This document shows, one piece after another, positions 1 to 5,967 of a stretch of 6,539 bases of DNA. Made by a program: the position numbers and the translations under genes. Source of the DNA: Gammaproteobacteria bacterium (GTDB taxonomy: Bacteria; Pseudomonadota; Gammaproteobacteria; Pseudomonadales; Azotimanducaceae); the NCBI GenBank assembly GCA_002726925.1, contig PBTJ01000007.1, forward strand, positions 13,735 to 20,273, read 5' to 3'. The notes under the pieces were generated by a model, which saw only the letters and a list, made by a program, of their open reading frames with translations, did not search any database and was not told the origin of the DNA. Position 1 is the first letter of the stretch. Every line of letters starts with the position of its first letter.

Positions 1-84
1 GGTAAGGGCCTGCTGGGAAGAGCGGTCTGCTGCAACACCGCGCACAAGATATTTCAGTAAACACGGCTGTTGTTGCGTGAGCAT
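1..84 (-). CDS. Possible 5' end of a further operon gene (partial, frame uncertain)
   Basis: An ATG at 84-82 lies 7 bases after the hydratase stop codon and opens a frame that stays open to the window edge (28 codons, beginning MLTQQQPC). A second minus-strand frame is also open to the edge and could start at a GTG at 64-62, beginning VFTEISCA. Neither start has a recognisable Shine-Dalgarno sequence. In Pseudomonas-like valine-catabolism clusters the hydratase is followed by a second crotonase-fold gene (3-hydroxyisobutyryl-CoA hydrolase) and a 3-hydroxyisobutyrate dehydrogenase, so a gene is expected here. The few visible residues do not allow a family call. The stretch could also be plain intergenic DNA. 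Confidence 0.25.
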   Translation of the reverse strand, partial: MLTQQQPCLLKYLVRGVAADRSSQQALT

Positions 85-91
85 GATTTGG

Positions 92-880
92 CTAGGCGTT
101 CTTCCACACCGGCGTACGCTTCTCTAAAAAGGCGTTCACGCCTTCGCGCTGGTCCTCGGTGCTGAACAAATCTACAAATTTTTGGCGTTCATAGGGTAGG
201 GCTTCGGCAACGGCGTTGTCTCGCGCCTGATGAATCAGCTCTTTACAGAACGTGACAGAGATAGGACTTTGCTGCGCAACTTGGGCAGCCAGCGCCAATG
301 CGCGCTCTTTCGCGCCGCCTTGCTCAACGACTTCTTCTACCAAGCCGATGCGTTCAGCCGTCGCGGCATTCACACGCTCACCGCAAAGGATCATTTTTTT
401 CGCCCAACCTTCGCCAACGAGCCAGGACAGTCGCTGGGTGCCGCCGGCACACGGCAGCAAGCCTACTTTGGGTTCTGGCAGCGCCATTTGCGCCTGTTCT
501 TCGGCGATGCGTATGTCGCATGCTAGGCAGGCCTCTAACCCGCCGCCCATGGCGAAACCGTTAATGGCGGCGATTGAGACCCCGCGAAAGTCCGCTAAGC
601 ATTCAAAACCCTTGCCGAAAAACTCGGCCATGGTGCGCGCTTGGTCTGGGTCGCCAGCGGCGAAAAGATTGAGATCGGCGCCAGCAGAGAAAAACTTCTC
701 GCCCGCGCCCGTAATGACCAGAGCGAAGATGTTCTTGTCGGCGTTCAAAGTTTCGATCAGCTGCGCTAGCGCCGGTAGGCTCTCGGTATCCCATGTGTTC
801 GCACCGGGGTTGTCGATGGTGATCAACGCTGTGTGATCGATGATTTCAACCTTAAGTTTGTCGGATATGCTGATGCTCAT
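92..880 (-). CDS. Enoyl-CoA hydratase/isomerase (crotonase superfamily, DspI/PA0745-like)
   Basis: This 262-residue protein has the usual single-domain crotonase length. The CoA-binding and oxyanion-hole loop SAGADL is at residues 65-70. The NGFAMGGGLE block at 107-116 supplies the second oxyanion amide and Glu116. PEPKVGLLPCAGGTQRL (135-151) supplies Glu136. These match the two catalytic glutamates (144 and 164) of rat mitochondrial hydratase, so a true hydratase is more likely than an isomerase or hydrolase. It should hydrate a 2-enoyl-CoA, plausibly methacrylyl-CoA in valine breakdown, in the cytoplasm. The N-terminal ANTWD...SL segment (27-35) and overall sequence resemble, from memory, Pseudomonas aeruginosa PA0745 (DspI), also encoded next to an acyl-CoA dehydrogenase. 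The start ATG overlaps the dehydrogenase stop (ATGA) and has a strong GGAGG 7 bases upstream, indicating translational coupling. Substrate is inferred. Confidence 0.95.
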   Translation of the reverse strand: MSISISDKLKVEIIDHTALITIDNPGANTWDTESLPALAQLIETLNADKNIFALVITGAGEKFFSAGADLNLFAAGDPDQARTMAEFFGKGFECLADFRGVSIAAINGFAMGGGLEACLACDIRIAEEQAQMALPEPKVGLLPCAGGTQRLSWLVGEGWAKKMILCGERVNAATAERIGLVEEVVEQGGAKERALALAAQVAQQSPISVTFCKELIHQARDNAVAEALPYERQKFVDLFSTEDQREGVNAFLEKRTPVWKNA

Positions 881-2037
881 TGTATAACCTCCAAGGCACC
901 GGCCATGAGCATGCGACGCGAAATGATCACCCGCATGATTTGGTTGGTGCCTTCCAAAATTTGATGCACCCGGGTATCGCGCACATAGCGCTCCATGGGG
1001 TACTCCTTTAAGTAGCCGTAACCGCCCAGTAGCTGCAGTGCGTCATTGCAGACTTTGAAGCCTGCGTCGGTGGCAAAACGCTTGGCCATGGCGCAGTAGG
1101 TACCGGCTTGGCCGTCACCGCTGTCGAGCTTGCTGGCTGCCAGGCGCACCATTTGGCGGGCTGCAACCAACTCCGTCAGCATGTCTGATAGGGCAAATTG
1201 CGTGGCCTGAAAGTCGGCGATGGCCTGACCAAATTGTTTGCGATCTTGCACATAGGCGGTGGCGTCTTCGAGGGCCTTTTGCGCGGTGCCAACGCTGCAG
1301 GTGGCAATGTTGATGCGGCCCCCGTCGAGTCCGTCCATGGCGATGGAAAAACCTTGGCCCTCTTCGCCGAGGCGGTATTTTTTTGGTACGCGCACGTCGT
1401 CAAAGGTAATCGCGCGGGTAGGCTGTGCATTCCAGCCCATCTTCTGCTCGTTCTTACCGTAACTAATGCCGTCGGTATCTGCGGGCACTAAGATAGCGGT
1501 CACACCCTTGGGTCCGTTGTCTCCGGTACGCAGCATGAGCACGAGCACGTCGGTATCCCCGGCGCCGGAAATGAAGGACTTACTGCCATTGATAACATAG
1601 TAATCGCCATCGGCTGCCGCGCTGGTGCGCAGTGCGGCAGCATCCGAACCCGCGCCGGGTTCGGTCAAACAGTAGGAGGCCAGTTTGGTGCCAGACACCA
1701 AATCTGGACACCACTCATCGATGACCTCTTGCTGGCAGTAACGACCAATCATGTTGGTGGCCATGTTATGTATGGTCAAAAAGGCCGCGGTCGTCGTACA
1801 GCCCTTCGCTAGCTCTTCGACGATTAGGCTGGCATCGAGCCGCGGCATGGCCAGTCCGCCGGCATGTTCCGGGGTATACATACCCATAAAGCCAAGCTCA
1901 CCTGCTTGACGCAGGGCTTCTTTGGCAAAAATACTGTCGGCATCCCACTGCGCTGCAAAGGGTGCGAGTTGGTTTTCCGCGAAGGCCTTGGCGGTGGCGA
2001 CAAAGCCTTGTTGTTCTTCGGTTAGGGCAAAGTCCAT
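877..2037 (-). CDS. Acyl-CoA dehydrogenase, isobutyryl-CoA dehydrogenase (ACAD8)-like
   Basis: This is a full-length 386-residue FAD-dependent acyl-CoA dehydrogenase. The N-terminal helical domain begins MDFALTEEQ. Signature 1 (SYCLTEPGAGSD, residues 121-132) binds the flavin and substrate. Signature 2 (QLLGGYGYLKEYPMERYVRD) is at 335-354. The catalytic base is Glu362 in HQILEGTNQIMR, the C-terminal position used by short/medium-chain and isobutyryl-CoA enzymes rather than the earlier position of isovaleryl- and long-chain enzymes. The RLDASLIVEELAKGCTTTAAF block (66-86) resembles human ACAD8, which oxidises isobutyryl-CoA to methacrylyl-CoA in valine catabolism; electrons pass to ETF. The following hydratase would take the product. 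The start ATG has only a weak GAGAG-type ribosome site; a palindrome lies 29-49 bases upstream. Family is certain; isobutyryl specificity is inferred, and 2-methylbutyryl-CoA or short straight-chain substrates are alternatives. Confidence 0.95.
   Translation of the reverse strand: MDFALTEEQQGFVATAKAFAENQLAPFAAQWDADSIFAKEALRQAGELGFMGMYTPEHAGGLAMPRLDASLIVEELAKGCTTTAAFLTIHNMATNMIGRYCQQEVIDEWCPDLVSGTKLASYCLTEPGAGSDAAALRTSAAADGDYYVINGSKSFISGAGDTDVLVLMLRTGDNGPKGVTAILVPADTDGISYGKNEQKMGWNAQPTRAITFDDVRVPKKYRLGEEGQGFSIAMDGLDGGRINIATCSVGTAQKALEDATAYVQDRKQFGQAIADFQATQFALSDMLTELVAARQMVRLAASKLDSGDGQAGTYCAMAKRFATDAGFKVCNDALQLLGGYGYLKEYPMERYVRDTRVHQILEGTNQIMRVIISRRMLMAGALEVIQ
888..892 (-). promoter_or_regulatory. 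Strong Shine-Dalgarno for the hydratase gene
   Basis: On the minus strand the sequence reads GGAGG, then 7 bases, then ATG at 880. It lies inside the last codons of the acyl-CoA dehydrogenase gene. It is the strongest ribosome binding site in the window and fixes the hydratase start at the ATGA overlap. Confidence 0.8.
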
Positions 2038-2065
2038 TGTCTCTCTCAGGGCATCAATAGAGTAG

Positions 2066-2086
2066 GCGCAGTGTATTACACAGCGC
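2066..2086. promoter_or_regulatory. 21-bp near-perfect palindrome, candidate operator of the ACAD-hydratase pair
   Basis: Half sites GCGCAGTGTA and TACACAGCGC flank a central T; nine of ten base pairs are symmetric, with a single A/A mismatch at the fifth position. The site occupies the middle of the 60-base gap between the transporter stop and the dehydrogenase start, 29-49 bases upstream of the dehydrogenase ATG. Read on the minus strand, its centre contains TAATAC, a poor -10-like element, so a bound regulator could cover a promoter. The one-base centre makes a long hairpin unlikely (the loop would need to be ATT), which favours a protein-binding site for a dimeric regulator such as a TetR- or MerR-type protein. 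The regulator is not visible in the window. Confidence 0.45.
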
Positions 2087-2097
2087 AGGGCGCGGCA

Positions 2098-3390
2098 TTA
2101 GGTTGGCGTCGCTAGAAGCTTGGGCGGTTTGGCGAACCAAAAGCATAGGGCGCCAAGCAGTGAGCAAAAAGCGATACAGGTAAAGGCTAGATCGTAGTTG
2201 CCGTAGTGATCAAACATGATGCCGGAAAACAGTGGGCCTAGGGTCATGCCCATCATCACGATGAGGGATGAGATACCCATAATCGTACCGAAAGATTTGG
2301 GGCCAAAGTAATCAGCGCGCAAGGCTACCATAAGCGGAGCGCGTACGCCCCAGGCTAAGCCATGTGCCAACGCGAAGGCGATAACCAAGATGGGGTCTAC
2401 GCCATGGGTTAAGGCGATTAGGCCGACAAAGTGACCCAGCATGCACAGAGTACAAATCGAGCGTTTATCGAAGCGATCGCCAATCACACCGCCTAAGAAC
2501 AAGCCCGCCATTTGCAGCGCCGTCATCAAGGCAAAGACAAATCCAGCAGTGACAGGCTCGTAACCTAAATCAAAGGTCAGGTAAGGAATGAGATGCGCGA
2601 GCATGGACGATACGGTGAGTAGTGACAGTGCATGACCACTAGAAATCAGCCAGAACGATGGCTCCTTTACCGCTTGTCGCCAGGACAAACTGATCTGGGT
2701 ATCCGTGCTAGACGAGCTTTCGTCGTCATCGTCTTGCGCCCGAATGCCGTCTGGTACTTCGCCGTAGTCTTCGGGTCGGTGGCGCACCAAGCTCACTAGC
2801 GGCAGCCCAACCACCAATATAAGAACGCCCGAGTAGAGCGCCATCGAACGCCAGCCAAAGGCCTCCAAGCCCATCATCACGAAGGGTACGCAGAGTCCGC
2901 CGGCGGAAAATCCGATTTGCGACATGGCGACGGCCTTGGCCCGGTGCGCGTCGAACCAGCTGACAATGGACACCATAAGGGTAGCGAAGCCGCCGAGACT
3001 GGAGCCCAGTGCGATCAGAATAAACGCCACAAAATAGGTGGTAATGGATTCCACCAAGCTGAAGGTAAAAAAACCTACCGCAAAGATTAGCGTGCCAATG
3101 ACCAAAATCCGGCGTGGGCCGTAGCGGTCTACTAGCCAACCTTGGAGCGGGCCGAGCAGGCCGCTCTCTAGGCGCGTCAGCGCAAAGGCGAGGGATAGCA
3201 CCGACATACTCCAGCCAAAGTCCGCCTGGAGTTTGAGCGCATAGCCGCCGTAAGAGTGCATCCACGTTAAGGCGGCTAGCCATTGCACGCCGGCGCAGGC
3301 GAGCACGATCCACCATCCGTAAAAAACGTGACCGTTTGGGCGAAAGATATTGTTGAGCCGCGCACCAGCGCGTGCCAGAGGGGATGACAT
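2098..3390 (-). CDS. Major facilitator superfamily (MFS) transporter, monocarboxylate-porter-like
   Basis: This 430-residue protein has about 12 hydrophobic segments in two halves, so it sits in the inner membrane. The cytoplasmic loop motif A is clear in the first half (GWLVDRYGPRR, residues 84-94) and degenerate in the second (GGVIGDRFDKR, 300-310). YGWWIVLACAG opens the first membrane segment (24-34). A hydrophilic linker with DDDDESSSSTD (220-230) joins the halves. The YGWW start and overall layout resemble bacterial MFS proteins related to monocarboxylate and oxalate:formate carriers, often encoded beside acyl-CoA catabolic genes. Its place directly upstream of an acyl-CoA dehydrogenase and hydratase on the same strand suggests uptake of the acid they degrade, but the substrate cannot be read from the sequence. 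No other start codon precedes the first membrane segment, so the ATG at 3390 is kept although it lacks a Shine-Dalgarno. Confidence 0.9.
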   Translation of the reverse strand: MSSPLARAGARLNNIFRPNGHVFYGWWIVLACAGVQWLAALTWMHSYGGYALKLQADFGWSMSVLSLAFALTRLESGLLGPLQGWLVDRYGPRRILVIGTLIFAVGFFTFSLVESITTYFVAFILIALGSSLGGFATLMVSIVSWFDAHRAKAVAMSQIGFSAGGLCVPFVMMGLEAFGWRSMALYSGVLILVVGLPLVSLVRHRPEDYGEVPDGIRAQDDDDESSSSTDTQISLSWRQAVKEPSFWLISSGHALSLLTVSSMLAHLIPYLTFDLGYEPVTAGFVFALMTALQMAGLFLGGVIGDRFDKRSICTLCMLGHFVGLIALTHGVDPILVIAFALAHGLAWGVRAPLMVALRADYFGPKSFGTIMGISSLIVMMGMTLGPLFSGIMFDHYGNYDLAFTCIAFCSLLGALCFWFAKPPKLLATPT

Positions 3391-3396
3391 CAGATC

Positions 3397-3425
3397 ATAA
3401 TAGGCCTAGGCGCGCGCACTGACGA
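3397..3425 (-). promoter_or_regulatory. Candidate sigma-70 promoter for the MFS transporter
   Basis: On the minus strand, TCGTCA (3425-3420, four of six matches to TTGACA) is followed by a 17-base spacer and TATTAT (3402-3397, five of six matches to TATAAT). Transcription would begin about at position 3390, the A of the transporter ATG, implying a leaderless or nearly leaderless mRNA. That agrees with the absence of a ribosome binding site. The spacer contains the overlapping palindromes TAGGCCTA and CCTAGG (3401-3410). Prediction from sequence only. Confidence 0.35.
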
Positions 3426-3468
3426 GATTGACAGAGTGCACATTTCTTGCCGTTGGCGAAAAAAGCAT

Positions 3469-3472
3469 GGAG
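3469..3472 (+). promoter_or_regulatory. Shine-Dalgarno deciding the patatin start
   Basis: GGAG lies 9 bases before the ATG at 3482. It overlaps the last base of the alternative ATG at 3467-3469, so both starts could not use it. It supports 3482 as the main start. Confidence 0.5.
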
Positions 3473-3481
3473 TCTCGTGCG

Positions 3482-4663
3482 ATGGACGAAAAGAGCACAA
3501 CTCGAAGCGAGGCATCGGACTACAACGTTCTGAGTAACGAGGGACAAGCGTTGGTGTTGTCCGGAGGTGGTGCGCGCGCAGCCTACCAAGTGGGATGTCT
3601 GCGAGCCTTGGCGCGAAGCATGCCGGACTATCGGCCACAAATTCTAACAGGTGTCTCTGCGGGTGCGATCAACGCTACCCATCTCGCTGCGTTTCAGGGT
3701 TCTTGGCAGGAGAGCGTTGAGGCACTTGTGGGGCTTTGGCAGGCCATGCGCACAGAGAAAGTGTACCGAACGGGGTTGGGTCAACTGGCCGGCCGCATGG
3801 CCCATTGGGGTTTGCACTTAGTCAGCGGTGGTAGGCTTGGACGCGAAGATATACGCGGCATGGTGAACAACGAGCCGCTGCGTCGTTATCTTCGAGAACA
3901 TTTGTTCGTACACACTGGCACAGGTGACATTCCAGGCATTGATCGAAACCTTGCCGATGGCTGGCTGAAGGCGCTGGCTGTGGTGACCACGAATTACGCC
4001 AGCGGTCGCTCGGAGGCCTGGGTCGATACGCTGCAGGAACAGATCTGGAGCGGCAGCCAAGTGACCGCTCGGCTGGCATCACTCACCCTTGAACATGTGA
4101 TGGCTTCTGCCGCACTGCCGTTTTTCTTCCCCTCGGTGAAGCTTCAGCATCAGTGGCATGGCGACGGCGGCATCCGTTTGGCTGCGCCGTTGTCTCCTGC
4201 CATGCGCCTGGGTGCTACACGCATTTTGGCGGTATCGCCTCGCGCTAAGCTTAAGGTAGGTGGCTCTGAGCTACCGACTAGTTATCCGTCACTAGGCCAA
4301 GTGGCCGGGGTGATGCTGAATGCCGTGTTTCTCGATTTGCTGGACTTCGATGCACTGCAGATGCAGCGAGTGAATGACCTGCTTCGACGCATACCTCAAC
4401 AGCAGTGGGGGCGGCAGCGGCCGGTGGAGGTGATGGTGCTCAGGCCCAGAGAAGACCTTGGCAAAATTGCGCGACAATCGCAGCCGCAAATGCCCGGTGG
4501 GTTTCGGTTTTTTTCTGGCGGTTTCGGGGGGCGCGATGAGCCCACAGCAGACGCACTGAGTATGGTGAATTTCGAGCCTGGCTATATTGGTCAGCTAATC
4601 GAATTTGGCGAGCAGGACACGCTTGCTCGGATGGGCGAGATCGAGGCCTTCCTACGGGGTTAA
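3482..4663 (+). CDS. Patatin-like phospholipase
   Basis: The protein has 393 residues from the preferred start. All patatin landmarks are present. The oxyanion-hole glycine loop SGGGARAAYQVG is at 27-38. The nucleophile elbow GVSAG is at 57-61 with Ser59 as nucleophile. The catalytic Asp228 lies in the DGG motif (228-230). It is a Ser-Asp dyad acyl hydrolase that would release fatty acids from phospholipids or lysophospholipids. No signal peptide or membrane segment is visible, so it is probably cytoplasmic or peripheral to the inner membrane. Three in-frame starts exist: TTG 3428, ATG 3467 and ATG 3482. I chose 3482 because GGAG (3469-3472) lies 9 bases before it; the other two lack a ribosome site and add only a poorly structured N-terminus. 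It diverges from the transporter and converges on the phosphodiesterase, sharing TTAA at the ends. Bacterial patatins range from housekeeping lipases to toxins such as ExoU; nothing here indicates secretion. Confidence 0.92.
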   Translation: MDEKSTTRSEASDYNVLSNEGQALVLSGGGARAAYQVGCLRALARSMPDYRPQILTGVSAGAINATHLAAFQGSWQESVEALVGLWQAMRTEKVYRTGLGQLAGRMAHWGLHLVSGGRLGREDIRGMVNNEPLRRYLREHLFVHTGTGDIPGIDRNLADGWLKALAVVTTNYASGRSEAWVDTLQEQIWSGSQVTARLASLTLEHVMASAALPFFFPSVKLQHQWHGDGGIRLAAPLSPAMRLGATRILAVSPRAKLKVGGSELPTSYPSLGQVAGVMLNAVFLDLLDFDALQMQRVNDLLRRIPQQQWGRQRPVEVMVLRPREDLGKIARQSQPQMPGGFRFFSGGFGGRDEPTADALSMVNFEPGYIGQLIEFGEQDTLARMGEIEAFLRG

Positions 4664-4681
4664 TTTTGCCGGTTTAACCCC
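4656..4681. terminator. Hairpin over the shared stop codons, candidate bidirectional terminator
   Basis: The arms GGGGTTAA (4656-4663) and TTAACCCC (4674-4681) form a perfect 8-bp inverted repeat around a 10-base loop. The left arm contains the patatin stop (4661-4663) and the phosphodiesterase stop (4660-4662, minus). Being symmetric, it can fold in both transcripts. Neither side has a run of Ts after the stem, so it is not a canonical intrinsic terminator; it may instead stabilise the 3' ends or act with Rho. No other terminator candidate lies between these convergent genes. Confidence 0.4.
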
Positions 4682-5898
4682 ATCAGACAGTTAGCGTAGT
4701 AAGTCACCGTCCCCGGCCAATCACTGAACACGCCGCGCACCCCAACGTCGTTGGCGAGCACGTGTAGGACCTGCAGCATTTGGCCCTCGCTCGTCATGGC
4801 AGTGGCGATAGGCGCGTAAAGCCAATTTTTTTCGTCCATCGGATCTCCAGCTTCAAAGGTCCAAGTGATGATCTCCAGCCCGGCAGATTTGGCTTGCCGT
4901 GCATATGTGCTTGGCACGATCTTGCCGACATCGTTAAGCGCCAACAGCATAGGCATTGGTGGTGCGATGATGTTCAGCCCTTGTTTTTGCAACGCTGCAA
5001 AGTCAGCCGTACTTGACTGGAAGCCCGGCCGCCGTCCTCTAGCATCCAGCCAGACAGCCTGATCCGCAAAGTCGGGGTGGTTATTGATCCAATGCCAAAT
5101 GTCGTCGGGATTAAAAGACTGAGGATAGACTCGGCTTGGAGCGATCCCTGCCGCACGATATTCCTCGAGAAGTTTGTCCGCATAGGCTCCTTGGTTGAAT
5201 CCCGGTGTAAAAGGCATATCGACCATGGGTTGCTTGAGTTCCGGCGTGAACTTTCTGCCCAAGGCATCGATCAGCTCAATACTTTCCGCATGGGTCATCA
5301 AGGTACCGCAGGCAAGGGGCGCACTGACCACAGGGGAGCGCTGGGGCGCGAGGTACTGCGCAACGGTTTTGGCTTGGTTGTTGCTATGAGCTGGGCGAGC
5401 GCACAAGGTTTTGAACTCCGCCAAGGAGATATCTGTGGTGCAACAAGTGGCGCTGGCGGGCTGATGGCCGTTGGCTGGGCGAAAGGGCTTAGAGCATTTG
5501 GCTGCCAGCGGGGTTTGCAGAATGTTCGTGGTGGTGGCGAGATCGCACTGGGAGTGTCGGCAGACCAGCGCTAAGTCTTGGGTAAAGGTGACATCGCATT
5601 CGATCACTCCAGCGCCTTGTTCGGCGGCTGCAATGTAGCCTTCTCGGCTGTGCTCTGGGTAGCCCAAGGGGGCCCCTCGATGGGCAATGGAAAAGTCTGT
5701 GGGATAAAAGTCACCCAAAGCGCAGCTTTGCAGGTGCTCCTTCAGCGTCTGGTTGGGCAGGGTCTCACTCAGGTGTAACGCACGTTTTGTTGGATCTACG
5801 ATTTCAGCTTCGGTAACTCCAGCTTGCAAGGCGCCCACGATAAGCAGGCAAAGTATCAGTGGTGCCGATTTCGCGCGATTGTTTTGCAGATAGTGCAT
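4660..5898 (-). CDS. Secreted glycerophosphodiester phosphodiesterase (GDPD family)
   Basis: This 412-residue protein starts with a Sec signal peptide: basic N-terminus to Lys10, hydrophobic core 12-26, likely cleavage after Ala31 (TEA/E) or Ala26. The mature enzyme should be periplasmic. GDPD landmarks are His73-Arg74 in AHRGAPLGYPEHS, Glu100 and Asp102 in IECDV, His115 in VCRHS, and Glu220 in TPELK; the first and second histidines are the expected acid/base pair and the acidic residues bind the metal. The C-terminal GVFSDWPGTV matches the end of the TIM barrel. It would hydrolyse glycerophosphodiesters, such as glycerophosphocholine or glycerophosphoethanolamine, to glycerol-3-phosphate and the alcohol. 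Between His115 and Glu220 there is a long insertion rich in cysteine; the mature protein has ten cysteines, consistent with periplasmic disulfides. This resembles a longer GDPD subgroup rather than compact GlpQ/UgpQ. No clear ribosome site precedes the ATG. Confidence 0.93.
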   Translation of the reverse strand: MHYLQNNRAKSAPLILCLLIVGALQAGVTEAEIVDPTKRALHLSETLPNQTLKEHLQSCALGDFYPTDFSIAHRGAPLGYPEHSREGYIAAAEQGAGVIECDVTFTQDLALVCRHSQCDLATTTNILQTPLAAKCSKPFRPANGHQPASATCCTTDISLAEFKTLCARPAHSNNQAKTVAQYLAPQRSPVVSAPLACGTLMTHAESIELIDALGRKFTPELKQPMVDMPFTPGFNQGAYADKLLEEYRAAGIAPSRVYPQSFNPDDIWHWINNHPDFADQAVWLDARGRRPGFQSSTADFAALQKQGLNIIAPPMPMLLALNDVGKIVPSTYARQAKSAGLEIITWTFEAGDPMDEKNWLYAPIATAMTSEGQMLQVLHVLANDVGVRGVFSDWPGTVTYYANCLMGLNRQN

Positions 5899-5967
5899 GT
5901 GTGGCCGCTGTCTTTTTCAGACATGAACCTTATCATCGTCTAATAACCATTTGATGAATCCCAGCCC
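5899..5967. promoter_or_regulatory. Divergent promoter region, phosphodiesterase and glycosyltransferase
   Basis: The 69 bases between the two outward-reading starts are AT-richer than the flanking genes and must hold any promoters for both. A short inverted repeat, TGTCT-TTTTC-AGACA (5909-5923), lies 11-25 bases upstream of the phosphodiesterase ATG. AT-rich elements such as TAATAA (5941-5946) could serve as a -10 box, but no paired -35 is convincing in either direction, so I do not place a specific promoter. Confidence 0.4.

Larger units (their letters stand above)
3391..3481. other. Divergent intergenic region between MFS transporter and patatin gene
   Basis: This 91-base gap must carry the promoters of both divergent genes if the patatin gene starts at 3482. 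It holds the minus-strand promoter candidate described separately. On the plus strand a perfect -35-like TTGACA occurs at 3428-3433, but no acceptable -10 element sits 16-18 bases downstream (the bases there read around CGTTGG), so I do not call a plus-strand promoter. Confidence 0.5.

Noticed and set aside
21..40. GCGGT/ACCGC inverted repeat left of the hydratase as a terminator
   Set aside because: The stem is only 5 bp with a 10-base loop and no T-run, and the region may be coding.
252..836. Long plus-strand open frame (194 codons) opposite the hydratase gene
   Set aside because: It is antisense to a gene with intact catalytic motifs, its translation is Ser/Pro/Ala-rich without family resemblance, and it has no ribosome site.
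2726..3316. Minus-strand open frame (196 codons) inside the transporter gene in another frame
   Set aside because: Its translation is Arg-rich, typical of an out-of-frame reading of a GC-rich membrane-protein gene.
3428..3433. TTGACA as a -35 box for the patatin gene, or TTG as its start codon
   Set aside because: No acceptable -10 lies 16-18 bases downstream. As a start codon the TTG has no ribosome site, and ATG 3482 has GGAG at good spacing.
5077..5574. Plus-strand open frame (165 codons) opposite the phosphodiesterase
   Set aside because: The minus-strand protein has full GDPD motifs throughout this stretch; the antisense translation shows no recognisable domain.
5908..5925. Pho-box-like sequence (CTGTCTT...CAGACAT) upstream of the phosphodiesterase
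   Set aside because: The repeat spacing and the second half fit the CTGTCAT consensus poorly, and it lies only about 10-27 bases from the start codon. It reads better as a short inverted repeat. Phosphate control remains plausible for the enzyme but is not shown here.
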